Below are positions 48,414-56,544 of a DNA stretch of 64,000 bases, piece by piece (the first letter of the stretch is position 1; each line of letters begins with the position of its first letter). The stretch spans positions 124,001-188,000 of the forward strand of contig NZ_LNCI01000002.1 in NCBI RefSeq assembly GCF_001509585.1. The letters are read 5' to 3'. A program made the position numbers and the translations under genes. The notes below the pieces were generated by a model, which saw only the letters and a program-made list of their open reading frames with translations, ran no database searches and was not told the DNA's origin. This DNA comes from Tropicimonas marinistellae (GTDB lineage: Bacteria; Pseudomonadota; Alphaproteobacteria; Rhodobacterales; Rhodobacteraceae).

Positions 48414-49050
48414 AGAGCTGCCTTGCCTCTTCCAGTGTGTCGAACATGTGGAGCTTTCCATCGCGTAGCACGGCGGCGCTGCGGGCGAACTTCTCCAATG
48501 TCTTGGCCTGATGCGATACGATCACAACGGTCGTGTGTTTCAGCCGCTCTCGCAGGACGGCTCCGGCTTTCTTGTTGAATTCGACGTCGGTCGTATTGGG
48601 CATACCTTCGTCGATCAGGTAGATCTCGAAATCCAGTGCGAGCATGAGTGCGAAGCTGAACCGTGCGCGCATACCCTGGCTGTAGGTGCCCACGGGCATC
48701 TCGAAATACTCTTTCAGATCGCACATCCATCGTACAAAGGCTTCGACGTAAGTCGGATCGAGCCCGTAGAGACGCGCGATGTAACGTGCGTTTTCGACCC
48801 CGCTGTGGCGGTAGACGACCCCGCCCATGAAGCCCAGCGGAAAGGAAACACGGGACGTGCGCCGGATCTCCCCCTCGTCGGGTTTTTCGAGCCCAGCCAT
48901 CATGTTGATGAGTGTCGTCTTGCCGGTTCCGTTCGGTGCAAGGATTCCAAGTGAGCACCCAAGTTCCACACGCAGGTTCGCGCGATCAAGGATCACCTTG
49001 CGCTGCGTCCCTGTCCAGAAGGACTTGCTGACATTGTCGAACTCGATCAT
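48391..49050 (-). CDS. kpsT: capsule polysaccharide ABC transporter ATPase
   Basis: This 219-residue ATPase energises capsule export. It has Walker A APNGTGKTT near residue 40, signature YSQGMRAR and Walker B IYLIDE. The start at 49050 gives MIEFDNVSKSF, typical of the KpsT/BexA family; the upstream in-frame extension is not conserved. It heads the kpsT-kpsE-kdsA unit. The cognate permease KpsM is not encoded in the window. A TTAA dyad lies about 60 bp upstream. Confidence 0.93.
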   Translation of the reverse strand: MIEFDNVSKSFWTGTQRKVILDRANLRVELGCSLGILAPNGTGKTTLINMMAGLEKPDEGEIRRTSRVSFPLGFMGGVVYRHSGVENARYIARLYGLDPTYVEAFVRWMCDLKEYFEMPVGTYSQGMRARFSFALMLALDFEIYLIDEGMPNTTDVEFNKKAGAVLRERLKHTTVVIVSHQAKTLEKFARSAAVLRDGKLHMFDTLEEARQLYDFEGQS

Positions 49051-49107
49051 GCACCGATCCCGGGGCGGCCAGATATCGCCACCATGAGAGGGATGGCGTT
49101 TCGTTAC

Positions 49108-49124
49108 GGTTAACAGCGTTAACC
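49108..49124. promoter_or_regulatory. inverted repeat GGTTAAC-N3-GTTAACC upstream of kpsT
   Basis: GGTTAACAGCGTTAACC has perfect 7-bp arms and lies 58 bp upstream of the kpsT start. It is built from the same TTAAC half-sites as the elements upstream of the exoY-like gene. Likely an operator for the capsule unit; a CtrA-type regulator is one candidate. Confidence 0.45.
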
Positions 49125-49363
49125 TTTTCGTCCGTTTTGGGCGGCAGTATGTCTTCTTTCGTGCGATGTGATCAATATTCGGCGAGCGCGACGGTCGCAA
49201 ATCGTCGGCAATTGGGTCCAGAGCGCCCTACGCAGGCGAATGATCGGCGTTTCATCCGTCATTTCCTCGGTGATTGGCTACGAGCATGGATGCAAAGCGA
49301 CCTCGCCGCGTACCGGCGGTACGGGCCAGGACCATTTGCGCGGCGACGGCGCCCCTGCAAAAC

Positions 49364-49390
49364 GCACAGCGCCACCTCAGCGGGTGGCGC
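49364..49390 (-). terminator. terminator of the ArsR-permease unit
   Basis: Read on the minus strand, the hairpin GCGCCACC...GGTGGCGC is followed by TGTGCGTTTTGC. It lies about 75 nt after the permease stop codon. Confidence 0.6.
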
Positions 49391-49463
49391 AGCCGTGGTT
49401 CTCGTGGTTGACCGTTCGTCGGGCTACGGGAGCGTGCGCCTCAGGCGTGTGGACCCGTAGGCG

Positions 49464-50498
49464 TCAGGCGACCACCGACCAAACGCTGCCGGCCAGCACT
49501 GCACCCAGCATGGCAAACCCCAGGTAGCCGGCGAAGACACGAGGCTTGACGAGCGCCCAGACCGCAACGGCAGCGGGAATGCAGCTCACGCCACCGGCAA
49601 TGGCAAAGGACATGGCCGCGCCATCCGACATGCCCTGCCGTAGAAGCGCATCGATCAGCGGCACCGCGGCGTAGCCATTGAGATAGGCCGGAGCGCCGAC
49701 AATCGCGCCAAGCAGGATCGGCCCGAGCCCCTGGCCACCGAGCAGCCCGGCAATGGCTTCGGCCGGCACGTAGGCAAGCATCAGAGCTTCCAGCAGGTAG
49801 GCGAGAAGCAGCCATTTCACGAGGAAGACGGCGTTATCCAAGGTGGTTGCCCGGAAGGTGTCGCGCCGCGGGGCTTCTGTCCAGAATTTCCATACCGGCT
49901 TGCCCGAAAACGGTTTCTTGACACCGCAGCAGCCTCCGATCTGCGGCTTATCCCGCAAGGGATCGGCGAAGACGGGCGAATTCGCAAAGGCCCGCACGCC
50001 AAACCCGCCCAGCATTCCGAGGCCCACGGCCGAAATCGTCTTGGCAATGGCAAAGTCCCATCCGAGCGTTCCGGATGTGATCAAGAACATCGCCGGATCC
50101 ATCAACGGCGAGGCCAACCAGAACGCCATGACGGCGGAGAGTGGCGCACCGACGGCCAGCAGCGCCGCGATGAAGGGGATGACCTCGCAAGAACAGAAGG
50201 GGGACAACCCGCCGAGCAACGCCGCCATCAGGATCATCCGAGTCTCGCGCCCCTCGAAGGCCTTCGCCAGGAGTGTCTCGGCACCGGTCGCCTTGAGAAG
50301 GGCCACGGCCAGCACCGCGAAGACGATGAATGGCGCCGTGTGACCGAGAGCGCCGAGCGCGAACGACATCGTCGGGACGGCCTGTGGCGCGTCGAACAGG
50401 GCAACGAGCAGGGGGATCGCGAGGATCAGTAGCCAAACCTTGTCGATCCGTCGCCAGAGCGCCGAAAGGGAGGGGGAACTGTGGGTCGTGTCAGTCAT
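49464..50498 (-). CDS. ArsP/YraQ-type permease
   Basis: This 344-residue membrane protein has about eight to ten hydrophobic segments. A conserved LSPFCSCEVIPF motif in the middle of the first half is typical of the ArsP_1/YraQ permease family (DUF318), some of which export organoarsenicals. A cytoplasmic-looking loop between the two halves contains a GGCCG cysteine pair. ATG 50498 lies inside the end of the arsR-like gene (8-nt overlap), so the pair is an operon with its regulator. Export of a metal(loid) or thiol-reactive compound is inferred from family and context. Confidence 0.85.
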   Translation of the reverse strand: MTDTTHSSPSLSALWRRIDKVWLLILAIPLLVALFDAPQAVPTMSFALGALGHTAPFIVFAVLAVALLKATGAETLLAKAFEGRETRMILMAALLGGLSPFCSCEVIPFIAALLAVGAPLSAVMAFWLASPLMDPAMFLITSGTLGWDFAIAKTISAVGLGMLGGFGVRAFANSPVFADPLRDKPQIGGCCGVKKPFSGKPVWKFWTEAPRRDTFRATTLDNAVFLVKWLLLAYLLEALMLAYVPAEAIAGLLGGQGLGPILLGAIVGAPAYLNGYAAVPLIDALLRQGMSDGAAMSFAIAGGVSCIPAAVAVWALVKPRVFAGYLGFAMLGAVLAGSVWSVVA

Positions 50499-50835
50499 GG
50501 TCGTCCGGAAGGTTGAGTGGGGCGCAATCGGCGCAGCATTCCGACAGCAGGAAATCGGCAAGTGTACGGATGTGGTCATAGGCCACGGCGGCGCAGATGA
50601 TGCTGCGCCCTTTCCGCGTCTGCTGGACAAGGCCCACGTGGGCCAACGTTTTCACGTGGTGGGTCAGCGTGGAGCCGGTGACGCCACAGCGCGCCCCGAG
50701 TTCGCCGATGCTGAGCCCATCGGGCCCGGCCCGAACCAACGTACGCAGAACGGTCAGCCGCTGTTCTGAACCGAGCGCGGCAAAAGCGGAGGCCGCAATT
50801 TCCAGCGGCACACGGGGAGGGGCGTGAGTCGTCAT
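50491..50835 (-). CDS. ArsR/SmtB-type transcriptional regulator
   Basis: This 114-residue winged-helix repressor carries a helix-turn-helix with recognition helix TGSTLTHHVKTL. The usual ELCVCDL metal site is absent; instead cysteines cluster at the C-terminus (C100, C101, C104), with others at C50 and C81, suggesting a C-terminal ligand site. ATG 50835 is preferred over a TTG two codons upstream. It is divergent from the UDG-family gene across 80 bp and presumably represses its own permease operon until the inducer binds. Confidence 0.9.
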   Translation of the reverse strand: MTTHAPPRVPLEIAASAFAALGSEQRLTVLRTLVRAGPDGLSIGELGARCGVTGSTLTHHVKTLAHVGLVQQTRKGRSIICAAVAYDHIRTLADFLLSECCADCAPLNLPDDHD

Positions 50836-50915
50836 GCGCAATCATTTTCATAATTCTAGAAATATCGCAATATGGAATTTGCCCGGGTTGTCCATACGAA
50901 CTACATTGCTAACAG

Positions 50916-51503
50916 ATGGACACCCTTCCCGACCGTATCGCCGCCTGCCGGATCTGTGCCGATCGCTTCGCCGCGACGGAAACAGCGCACGCACCGCGGC
51001 CGGTGGTGTGGTTCCAGAAAGGTGCGCGCCTCTTGATTGCCGGACAGGCGCCCGGGGCGCGGGTGCACGAGGCAGGCATTCCTTTTCAAGATGCCTCGGG
51101 CGACAGGTTGCGCGACTGGCTGGGGCTGGATTCAGCGGTGTTTTATGACCGTTCGCGTGTGGCGCTCATCCCGATGGCGTTCTGCTTTCCCGGCTATCGC
51201 AAGGGAGCCGACTTGCCACCGCCGCCAGATTGCGCACGCGCCTGGCGTGCCCAGGTGCTCGACCACGCCGGGCCGTTCGACCTCGTGGTTCTGGTGGGCG
51301 GACACGCGCAGAAGTACCACCTTGGCGCCGCGGCAAAAGGCGGCGTGACCCGCACCGTGGCACGATGGCGCGACCATGCGCCGGACGTCTTCCCCTTGCC
51401 CCATCCGTCTTGGCGCAATACGGCGTGGCTGAAGCGAAACCCGTGGTTCGAGACGGATCTGCTGCCGGTATTGCGCGCGCGCATCCAGGAGGTGTTGAGA
51501 TGA
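50916..51503 (+). CDS. uracil-DNA glycosylase family protein
   Basis: This 195-residue protein has the UDG-superfamily fold. GQAPG near residue 44 matches the GEAPG-type first motif and PHPSWRN near 162 the HPS-type second motif. An N-terminal CRIC may be a remnant of the iron-sulfur binding cysteines of family 4/5 enzymes, although a full four-cysteine set is not evident. It overlaps the next gene by 4 nt. Whether it excises uracil or another lesion is not readable from sequence. Confidence 0.82.
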   Translation: MDTLPDRIAACRICADRFAATETAHAPRPVVWFQKGARLLIAGQAPGARVHEAGIPFQDASGDRLRDWLGLDSAVFYDRSRVALIPMAFCFPGYRKGADLPPPPDCARAWRAQVLDHAGPFDLVVLVGGHAQKYHLGAAAKGGVTRTVARWRDHAPDVFPLPHPSWRNTAWLKRNPWFETDLLPVLRARIQEVLR

Positions 51504-52294
51504 ATGACGAGATGACGGCGCTCGACCGGGCGCACCAGGCCATGGCCGAGACACCCGAGAGCGACGCGGCGCGAATGCGTTTCTACGAGCGGCTTGCCGA
51601 TTCGGAGCTGTTCCTGCTGCTGGCGGCGGAATCGGAGGGCGACACGATCGAGCCGCAGGTGTTTCCGCTGGAGGAGGGGCCTGTCGTCCTGGTATTCGAC
51701 CGCGAGCTTCGATTGGCGGACTTTGTTGGCGCGGCGGCGGATTTCGCCGCGCTGTCAGGACGGCAGATCGTGAAGCTGCTCGCGGGCCAGGGGATGGGAC
51801 TGGGCGTCAACCTTGGCGTGCCCGGCTCCGAGACCGTATTGCCGGCCGACGCCGTAGATTGGCTGGCCGGGGCGCTCGACAACGCTCCGACGGAGGCGGA
51901 GGATCGCCCGGAGGAGGTATCGCCGCCGGGTGGCGTTCCGGAGAGCCTGCTGCAGGGTTTCGATGCAAAGTTCGCGACCGCCGCCGGCCTTGCGCGCCTG
52001 GTCTATCTTGCCAGCGTTCGCTACCAGAGCGGCCGGACCGGGCATTTGCTGGCCTTCGTCGAGACGGTCGATGGAGCGCAGACGGCGCTGGCGACTGCCG
52101 CGTCGGAGGCGCTGACCTTCTCGGGGCTGGATGCCGGCGAGATGGATGTTGTCTTCCTCTCCGCGAGCGATCCGCTGGCCGCGCGGCTGGCGAAGGTGGG
52201 CTTGCGGTTCGACCTGCCGGAACCGGAGGTACCCGAGATCACGGAAATCGCGCCCCCGGGCATGGACCCCGACGCCCCGCCGATCCTGCGCTGA
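51500..52294 (+). CDS. SseB-like protein
   Basis: This 264-residue soluble protein contains an SseB N-terminal-type domain (residues about 10-125, with FLLLAAESEGDTIEPQVFPLE and VVLVFDRELRLADF) and a second segment of similar character at about 150-240. ATG 51500 overlaps the UDG stop (ATGA). SseB is linked to sulfurtransferase activity in E. coli, but the role here is unknown. The tail is Pro/Asp-rich. Confidence 0.72.
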   Translation: MNDEMTALDRAHQAMAETPESDAARMRFYERLADSELFLLLAAESEGDTIEPQVFPLEEGPVVLVFDRELRLADFVGAAADFAALSGRQIVKLLAGQGMGLGVNLGVPGSETVLPADAVDWLAGALDNAPTEAEDRPEEVSPPGGVPESLLQGFDAKFATAAGLARLVYLASVRYQSGRTGHLLAFVETVDGAQTALATAASEALTFSGLDAGEMDVVFLSASDPLAARLAKVGLRFDLPEPEVPEITEIAPPGMDPDAPPILR

Positions 52295-52848
52295 GCAAGG
52301 CGCCCTCCTGTACCGACCGGTCTCGCTGCCCGCCGAAGGCGGGCCCCGCCCAACCGCCGCCGAGGCGCGCGGCACGCGCGCGCCGGCGGTGGGCGGGAGA
52401 CCTCGGCCGGGCGGTGTCCCACGGTGAGACAGTGTTCGGATTACGTGATTTCAACGGGTTGCGCGGGCATGTTCAGAGATCGTTAACCATTCCGCGCGAG
52501 AGGACGGGTGTGGCCATGCCACCGTGTATCGGGGGCGGGGACGTCGGATCGGGAGATGCTGCGGTCGCCCAAGACAGCCGGGCGACCTTCGACAAGCGGC
52601 GACACGCGCGCCCAGAGAGGAAATCTCATCGCCGGGCTCCTGTTCCTTGGGTTCAGTTGGACGCGCGGGCAGGTTTCGACCGTTGAGGCCGTGGCGCCAC
52701 TGGCACGGGATCACGGCGGTGCCGCCGTGCCAGCGCCAGCCCCGATCCCGCGCTCGCTGCGGGTGTTCGGTCCAGCCTGCCTGTGAGAAAGGTCTCCTCA
52801 GGACATCGACGCTGCACCGGCACGGGATCACGTCGGAGCCACCGTGAC

Positions 52849-52880
52849 AGCGCCAGACCGCCCGCACGGTCTGGCGCTTT
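52849..52880 (+). terminator. repeat-unit hairpin (first full unit)
   Basis: The 12-bp perfect stem AGCGCCAGACCG/CGGTCTGGCGCT with a 6-nt loop is followed by TT. It is repeated at 53078-53109. It could terminate transcription or shape a repeat-encoded RNA. Confidence 0.55.
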
Positions 52881-53077
52881 GCCGTCCGCACGCGATGCTC
52901 GGATAACTCGCTGATATGGTTCATATAAATCTCCCCGCCCAAGCGTCGGAGCGCCAGCCCGCCGTCTGGCTTTGTCGCGGCTATCCGTTCGGGTGCTCGG
53001 TCCCGTCTGCCAGCGAAAAGAACCGTGGGATTTTGAAGCGTCATCCGGCACGGGGCAAGGGCGCAGCCCGCCGTGCC

Positions 53078-53109
53078 AGCGCCAGACCGCCTGCACGGTC
53101 TGGCGCTTT
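53078..53109 (+). terminator. repeat-unit hairpin (second full unit)
   Basis: Same 12-bp stem as in the first unit, with loop CCTGCA instead of CCCGCA, again followed by TT. Confidence 0.55.
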
Positions 53110-53668
53110 GCTACCCGCGCGCAACGTTCGGATAACGCGCGGATATGGTTCATATAAATCGCCCCGCTCAAGCGTCGGAGCGCCAGCCCGCGGTCTGGCG
53201 CTGTCACGGCTATCGATGTGGATGCTCGGTCCCGTCTCCCGGCGAAATAGTCCACCTGATATTTTGATGCTCCACCGCCGCGGAATCACGGCGGAGCCGC
53301 CGTGCCAGCGCCAGGCCGCCAGCGAGACCGGAGACCTCTTTCCAGGAAATCGAAGCGGCATCCCGCCCGGAACGAGCCGAAGGCGCCGGGCGAGCGCCGG
53401 ACCGGTCCCGCGGTCTGGCGCTTTGGGAGCCGCGCAGAGGGTTCGGATCTGCGCCGGACATGGCCGGGATAAACCGCTTGCCTCGCACGTCGCGGCGCCA
53501 GCCCCCGAACCGGCGCTCGCTGCGCGTGCCCGGTCCTGTCTCCCAGCGAGACCAGCCCCCCATGTCGCAGCACCATCCCCCGGCCGCGCGCCCGGTGCTC
53601 GCAGCACGGTGGAGATTGCCTCGCGTGTGACGAAGACGAATCCGCGTTTCAGGCCGCGTCAGGGCGTC

Positions 53669-54490
53669 TTACTGGCCATAGCGCACAAAGGCGAAGCGGC
53701 GGGCGTCGGATGCCCAGCAGGGGACATTGATCGTGCCCTGTCCGCCGAAGAGCGGGAGCACCTCGCGGGAGTCGCCGCCCTCGGCCGGCATCAGTCGGAG
53801 CGAGACGTCGAGATCGGCCGGGTGGCCCTCGGTTCCCGGCGGATAGGCGAGATAGAGCACGTGTTTCCCATCCGGCGAGGGATGCGGGAACCAGTTCACG
53901 CTGTCGTCGGAGGTCATCCGTTCGAGCCCGGTGCCGTCCGGGCGGACCCGCCACAGATCCACCGCGCCGTCCATTTCGCCGTTGAACCAGATCCAGGCGC
54001 CGTCGGGCGTGTAATCCGGCCCGTCGCAATGGTCGAAATCGAAGGTGATCTGCCGCTCCGGCCCGCCCGCCGCGGGGCAGGTGAAGATCTCCGCCTCGGC
54101 GCCGCGAAACCCGGCATAGGCAAGCTGCGCCCCGTCCGGCGACCAGCCGTGGAAATAGGACGGGACCTCCGCCGTCACCCGCTCCGGCGCGCCGCCGCCG
54201 ATGGGGATGGTGTAGATGCAGCTCTGGCCCGTCTCGGTCTTGTCGCTGATGGCGATGCGTGTGCCGTCGGGCGAGATCCCGTGATCGTTGTTGAGCCCGG
54301 TGGCGAAGCCGGTATCGACGGCCTCCAGCGCCGGATCGGCCAGCGGCACGCGAAAGAGGCGCCCGTTCGAATTGACCAGGAGCGCCGCATCGCCGGGCAT
54401 CCAGTTCGGCGCCTCGATATGGTGCTCGCTCCGAAGCACGATCTCCTGGGTTTCAGCGCCGAGATCGTAGACGACGAGTTCGCTGCGCAT
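53669..54490 (-). CDS. TolB-like beta-propeller protein
   Basis: This 273-residue protein consists of WD40/PD40-type propeller blades, seen as repeated (S)PDGxxxxx segments: [39 protein letters not shown] and [15 protein letters not shown] 54490 gives no signal peptide, unlike periplasmic TolB, so it may be cytoplasmic. It is divergent from aspS. Function is not clear; related propellers are found as accessory or sugar-modifying proteins. Confidence 0.75.
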   Translation of the reverse strand: MRSELVVYDLGAETQEIVLRSEHHIEAPNWMPGDAALLVNSNGRLFRVPLADPALEAVDTGFATGLNNDHGISPDGTRIAISDKTETGQSCIYTIPIGGGAPERVTAEVPSYFHGWSPDGAQLAYAGFRGAEAEIFTCPAAGGPERQITFDFDHCDGPDYTPDGAWIWFNGEMDGAVDLWRVRPDGTGLERMTSDDSVNWFPHPSPDGKHVLYLAYPPGTEGHPADLDVSLRLMPAEGGDSREVLPLFGGQGTINVPCWASDARRFAFVRYGQ

Positions 54491-54663
54491 GGCAATTCCT
54501 CCGGGGGGCTGGGGTGGGCAGGTGCCGCGACACTCCTTCCCCCGCGCGGACGGCGTCAAGGCCCGATCGCCGGGACCGCGCGCCTGCCGCCGCCTGCTTG
54601 ACATCTCCTCTGCCAAGGGGTGTATCGGCGCGGACCGAGACATTCCGCCGAAAGGGCTTCGAG

Positions 54664-56439
54664 ATGCACGCCTACCGCAGCATGACCTGCGCCGACCTTA
54701 CCCGCGCCAACGTGGGCGAAACCGTCCGACTCTCCGGCTGGGTCCACCGGGTGCGCGATCACGGCGGCATCCTGTTCATCGACCTGCGGGACCACTACGG
54801 CGTGACGCAGGTTCTGGCCGACCCCGACAGCGCCGCCTTTGCCGATGTGGAGAAGGTGCGCTCCGAATGGTGCATCCGCATCGACGGCGAGGTGAAGGCG
54901 CGCGACGAGAGCCTGATCAACCCCAAGCTGCCCACTGGCGAGGTGGAGGTCTTCATCCGCGAGATGGAGGTGCTGGGCGCGGCCGAGGAATTGCCGCTCA
55001 TGGTCTTCGGCGATCAGGAATACCCGGAGGAAACCCGCCTGCGGTACCGCTTCCTCGACCTGCGCCGCGAGGCGATGCAGGAGAACATGACGCTGCGCTC
55101 TGACGTCGTCGCCTCCATGCGGCGGCGGATGTGGGACCAGGGCTTCCGCGAATACCAGACGCCGATCATCACCGCGTCGAGCCCTGAGGGCGCGCGCGAT
55201 TTCCTCGTGCCCTCGCGGCTGCATCCGGGGCGCTTCTATGCGCTGCCGCAGGCACCGCAGCAGTTCAAGCAGCTGATGATGGTGGCGGGCTTCGACAAGT
55301 ATTTCCAGATCGCGCCGTGCTTCCGCGACGAGGACCCGCGGGCCGACCGCTCGCCGACCGATTTCTACCAGCTCGACATGGAGATGTCCTTCGTCGAGCA
55401 GCAGGACGTGTTCGACACGATCCAGCCGGTGCTGGAAGGCGTGTTCGAGGAGTTCGGCAAGGGCCACAAGGTGGACAGGCACTGGCCGCAGATCTCCTAC
55501 CGCGATGCCGCGCTCTGGTACGGCACCGACAAGCCGGACCTGCGCAACCCGATCAAGATGCAGGATGTCTCCGAGCATTTCCGCGGCTCGGGCTTTGCGA
55601 TCTTCGCCAAGCTGCTGGAGCAGGAAGGCACGCAGATCCGCGCCATTCCGGCCCCCACGGGTGGGTCGCGCAAGTTCTGCGACCGGATGAACAAGTTCGC
55701 CCAACAAGAGGGGCTGCCGGGGATGGGTTACATCTTCTGGCGGGACGGGGCCGAGGGCATGGAGGCCGCCGGGCCGCTGGCCAAGAACATCGGGCCGGAA
55801 CGCACGGAAGCCATTCGCCTGCAACTGGGGCTCGGCAAGGGCGACGCCGCCTTCTTCCTCGGCGGCAAGCCGGGGGTGTTCCAGAAGGTCGCCGGCAAGG
55901 CGCGCGACGTGATCGGCGCGGAGCTGGGGCTGACGGAGAACGACCGCTTCGCCTTCTGCTGGGTGGTCGACTTCCCGATCTACGAGAAGGACGAGGAAAC
56001 CGGCGAGATCGATTTCGAGCACAACCCGTTCTCCATGCCCCAGGGCGGGCTGGAGGCGCTGGCGGGCGACCCGCTGGAGGTGCTGGGCTACCAGTACGAT
56101 TGCTCGTGCAACGGCTACGAGATCCTCTCCGGCGCGATCCGGAACCACCGGCCGGAGATCATGTTCAAGGCCTTCGAGATCGCGGGCTACCCGGCCGAAG
56201 AGGTGATCAAGCGCTTCGGCGGCATGGTCAACGCCTTCAAATACGGCGCGCCGCCCCACGGCGGCTGCGCGGCTGGCATCGACCGCATCGTCATGCTGCT
56301 GGCCGACACCGCGAACATCCGCGAGGTCATCATGTTCCCGATGAACCAGCGCGCCGAAGACCTGATGATGGACGCCCCCTCGGAGCCCACGAACGAACAG
56401 CTCCGGGAGCTGTCGCTCCGGGTGATCGAACAGGAGTGA
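54664..56439 (+). CDS. aspS: aspartyl-tRNA synthetase
   Basis: This 591-residue class II synthetase charges tRNA-Asp. It has an N-terminal anticodon-binding OB fold (about residues 1-105), motif 2 [19 protein letters not shown] and motif 3 [14 protein letters not shown], plus the bacterial insertion domain in between. ATG 54664 gives the normal N-terminus ([12 protein letters not shown]). A long antisense frame across the gene is a codon-composition shadow. Confidence 0.97.
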   Translation: MHAYRSMTCADLTRANVGETVRLSGWVHRVRDHGGILFIDLRDHYGVTQVLADPDSAAFADVEKVRSEWCIRIDGEVKARDESLINPKLPTGEVEVFIREMEVLGAAEELPLMVFGDQEYPEETRLRYRFLDLRREAMQENMTLRSDVVASMRRRMWDQGFREYQTPIITASSPEGARDFLVPSRLHPGRFYALPQAPQQFKQLMMVAGFDKYFQIAPCFRDEDPRADRSPTDFYQLDMEMSFVEQQDVFDTIQPVLEGVFEEFGKGHKVDRHWPQISYRDAALWYGTDKPDLRNPIKMQDVSEHFRGSGFAIFAKLLEQEGTQIRAIPAPTGGSRKFCDRMNKFAQQEGLPGMGYIFWRDGAEGMEAAGPLAKNIGPERTEAIRLQLGLGKGDAAFFLGGKPGVFQKVAGKARDVIGAELGLTENDRFAFCWVVDFPIYEKDEETGEIDFEHNPFSMPQGGLEALAGDPLEVLGYQYDCSCNGYEILSGAIRNHRPEIMFKAFEIAGYPAEEVIKRFGGMVNAFKYGAPPHGGCAAGIDRIVMLLADTANIREVIMFPMNQRAEDLMMDAPSEPTNEQLRELSLRVIEQE

Positions 56440-56440
56440 G

Positions 56441-56462
56441 AGGGGGCCGGTCGGCCCTCCCT
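56441..56462. terminator. possible bidirectional terminator between aspS and the pentapeptide gene
   Basis: A GC-rich imperfect hairpin (AGGGGGCCG-GT-CGGCCCTCCCT) follows the aspS stop by 1 nt and lies between convergent genes. There is no T-run, so function is uncertain. Confidence 0.35.
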
Positions 56463-56544
56463 GCCGCCGGACGCAACCGGCCTGAATCAAACGGATCCGG
56501 TGTCGCCGGCTGCAGCGCCGGAACGCGACAGGCCCGGGGCGGCG

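Larger units (their letters stand above)
49051..49463. other. intergenic region between kpsT and permease gene
   Basis: Holds the kpsT promoter side (with the dyad above) and the terminator of the permease unit. No gene is supported. Confidence 0.4.
52295..53668. repeat. gene-poor 229-bp-period repeat array
   Basis: This 1.37-kb stretch has no supported gene. Anchor sequences recur at exact 229-bp spacing: CAGCGCCAG at 52848, 53077 and 53306, and GGATAAC at 52901 and 53130. Two full units (about 52840-53068 and 53069-53297) are flanked by a partial copy (from about 52700) and a diverged copy reaching about 53560. Each full unit contains a 12-bp-stem hairpin followed by TT, and an AT-rich island (TGGTTCATATAAAT). 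On the minus strand both islands read as SD-like GGGG(A/C)G, then ATG (52924 and 53153) opening similar peptides (MNHIxxLSE...AKRQTVxAVW). From memory, similar peptides are annotated in other Rhodobacterales; this was not checked. Confidence 0.7.

Noticed and set aside
54556-56490. 644-codon open frame antisense to aspS
   Set aside because: It mirrors the intact aspS gene and reflects high third-position GC; the peptide has no domain.
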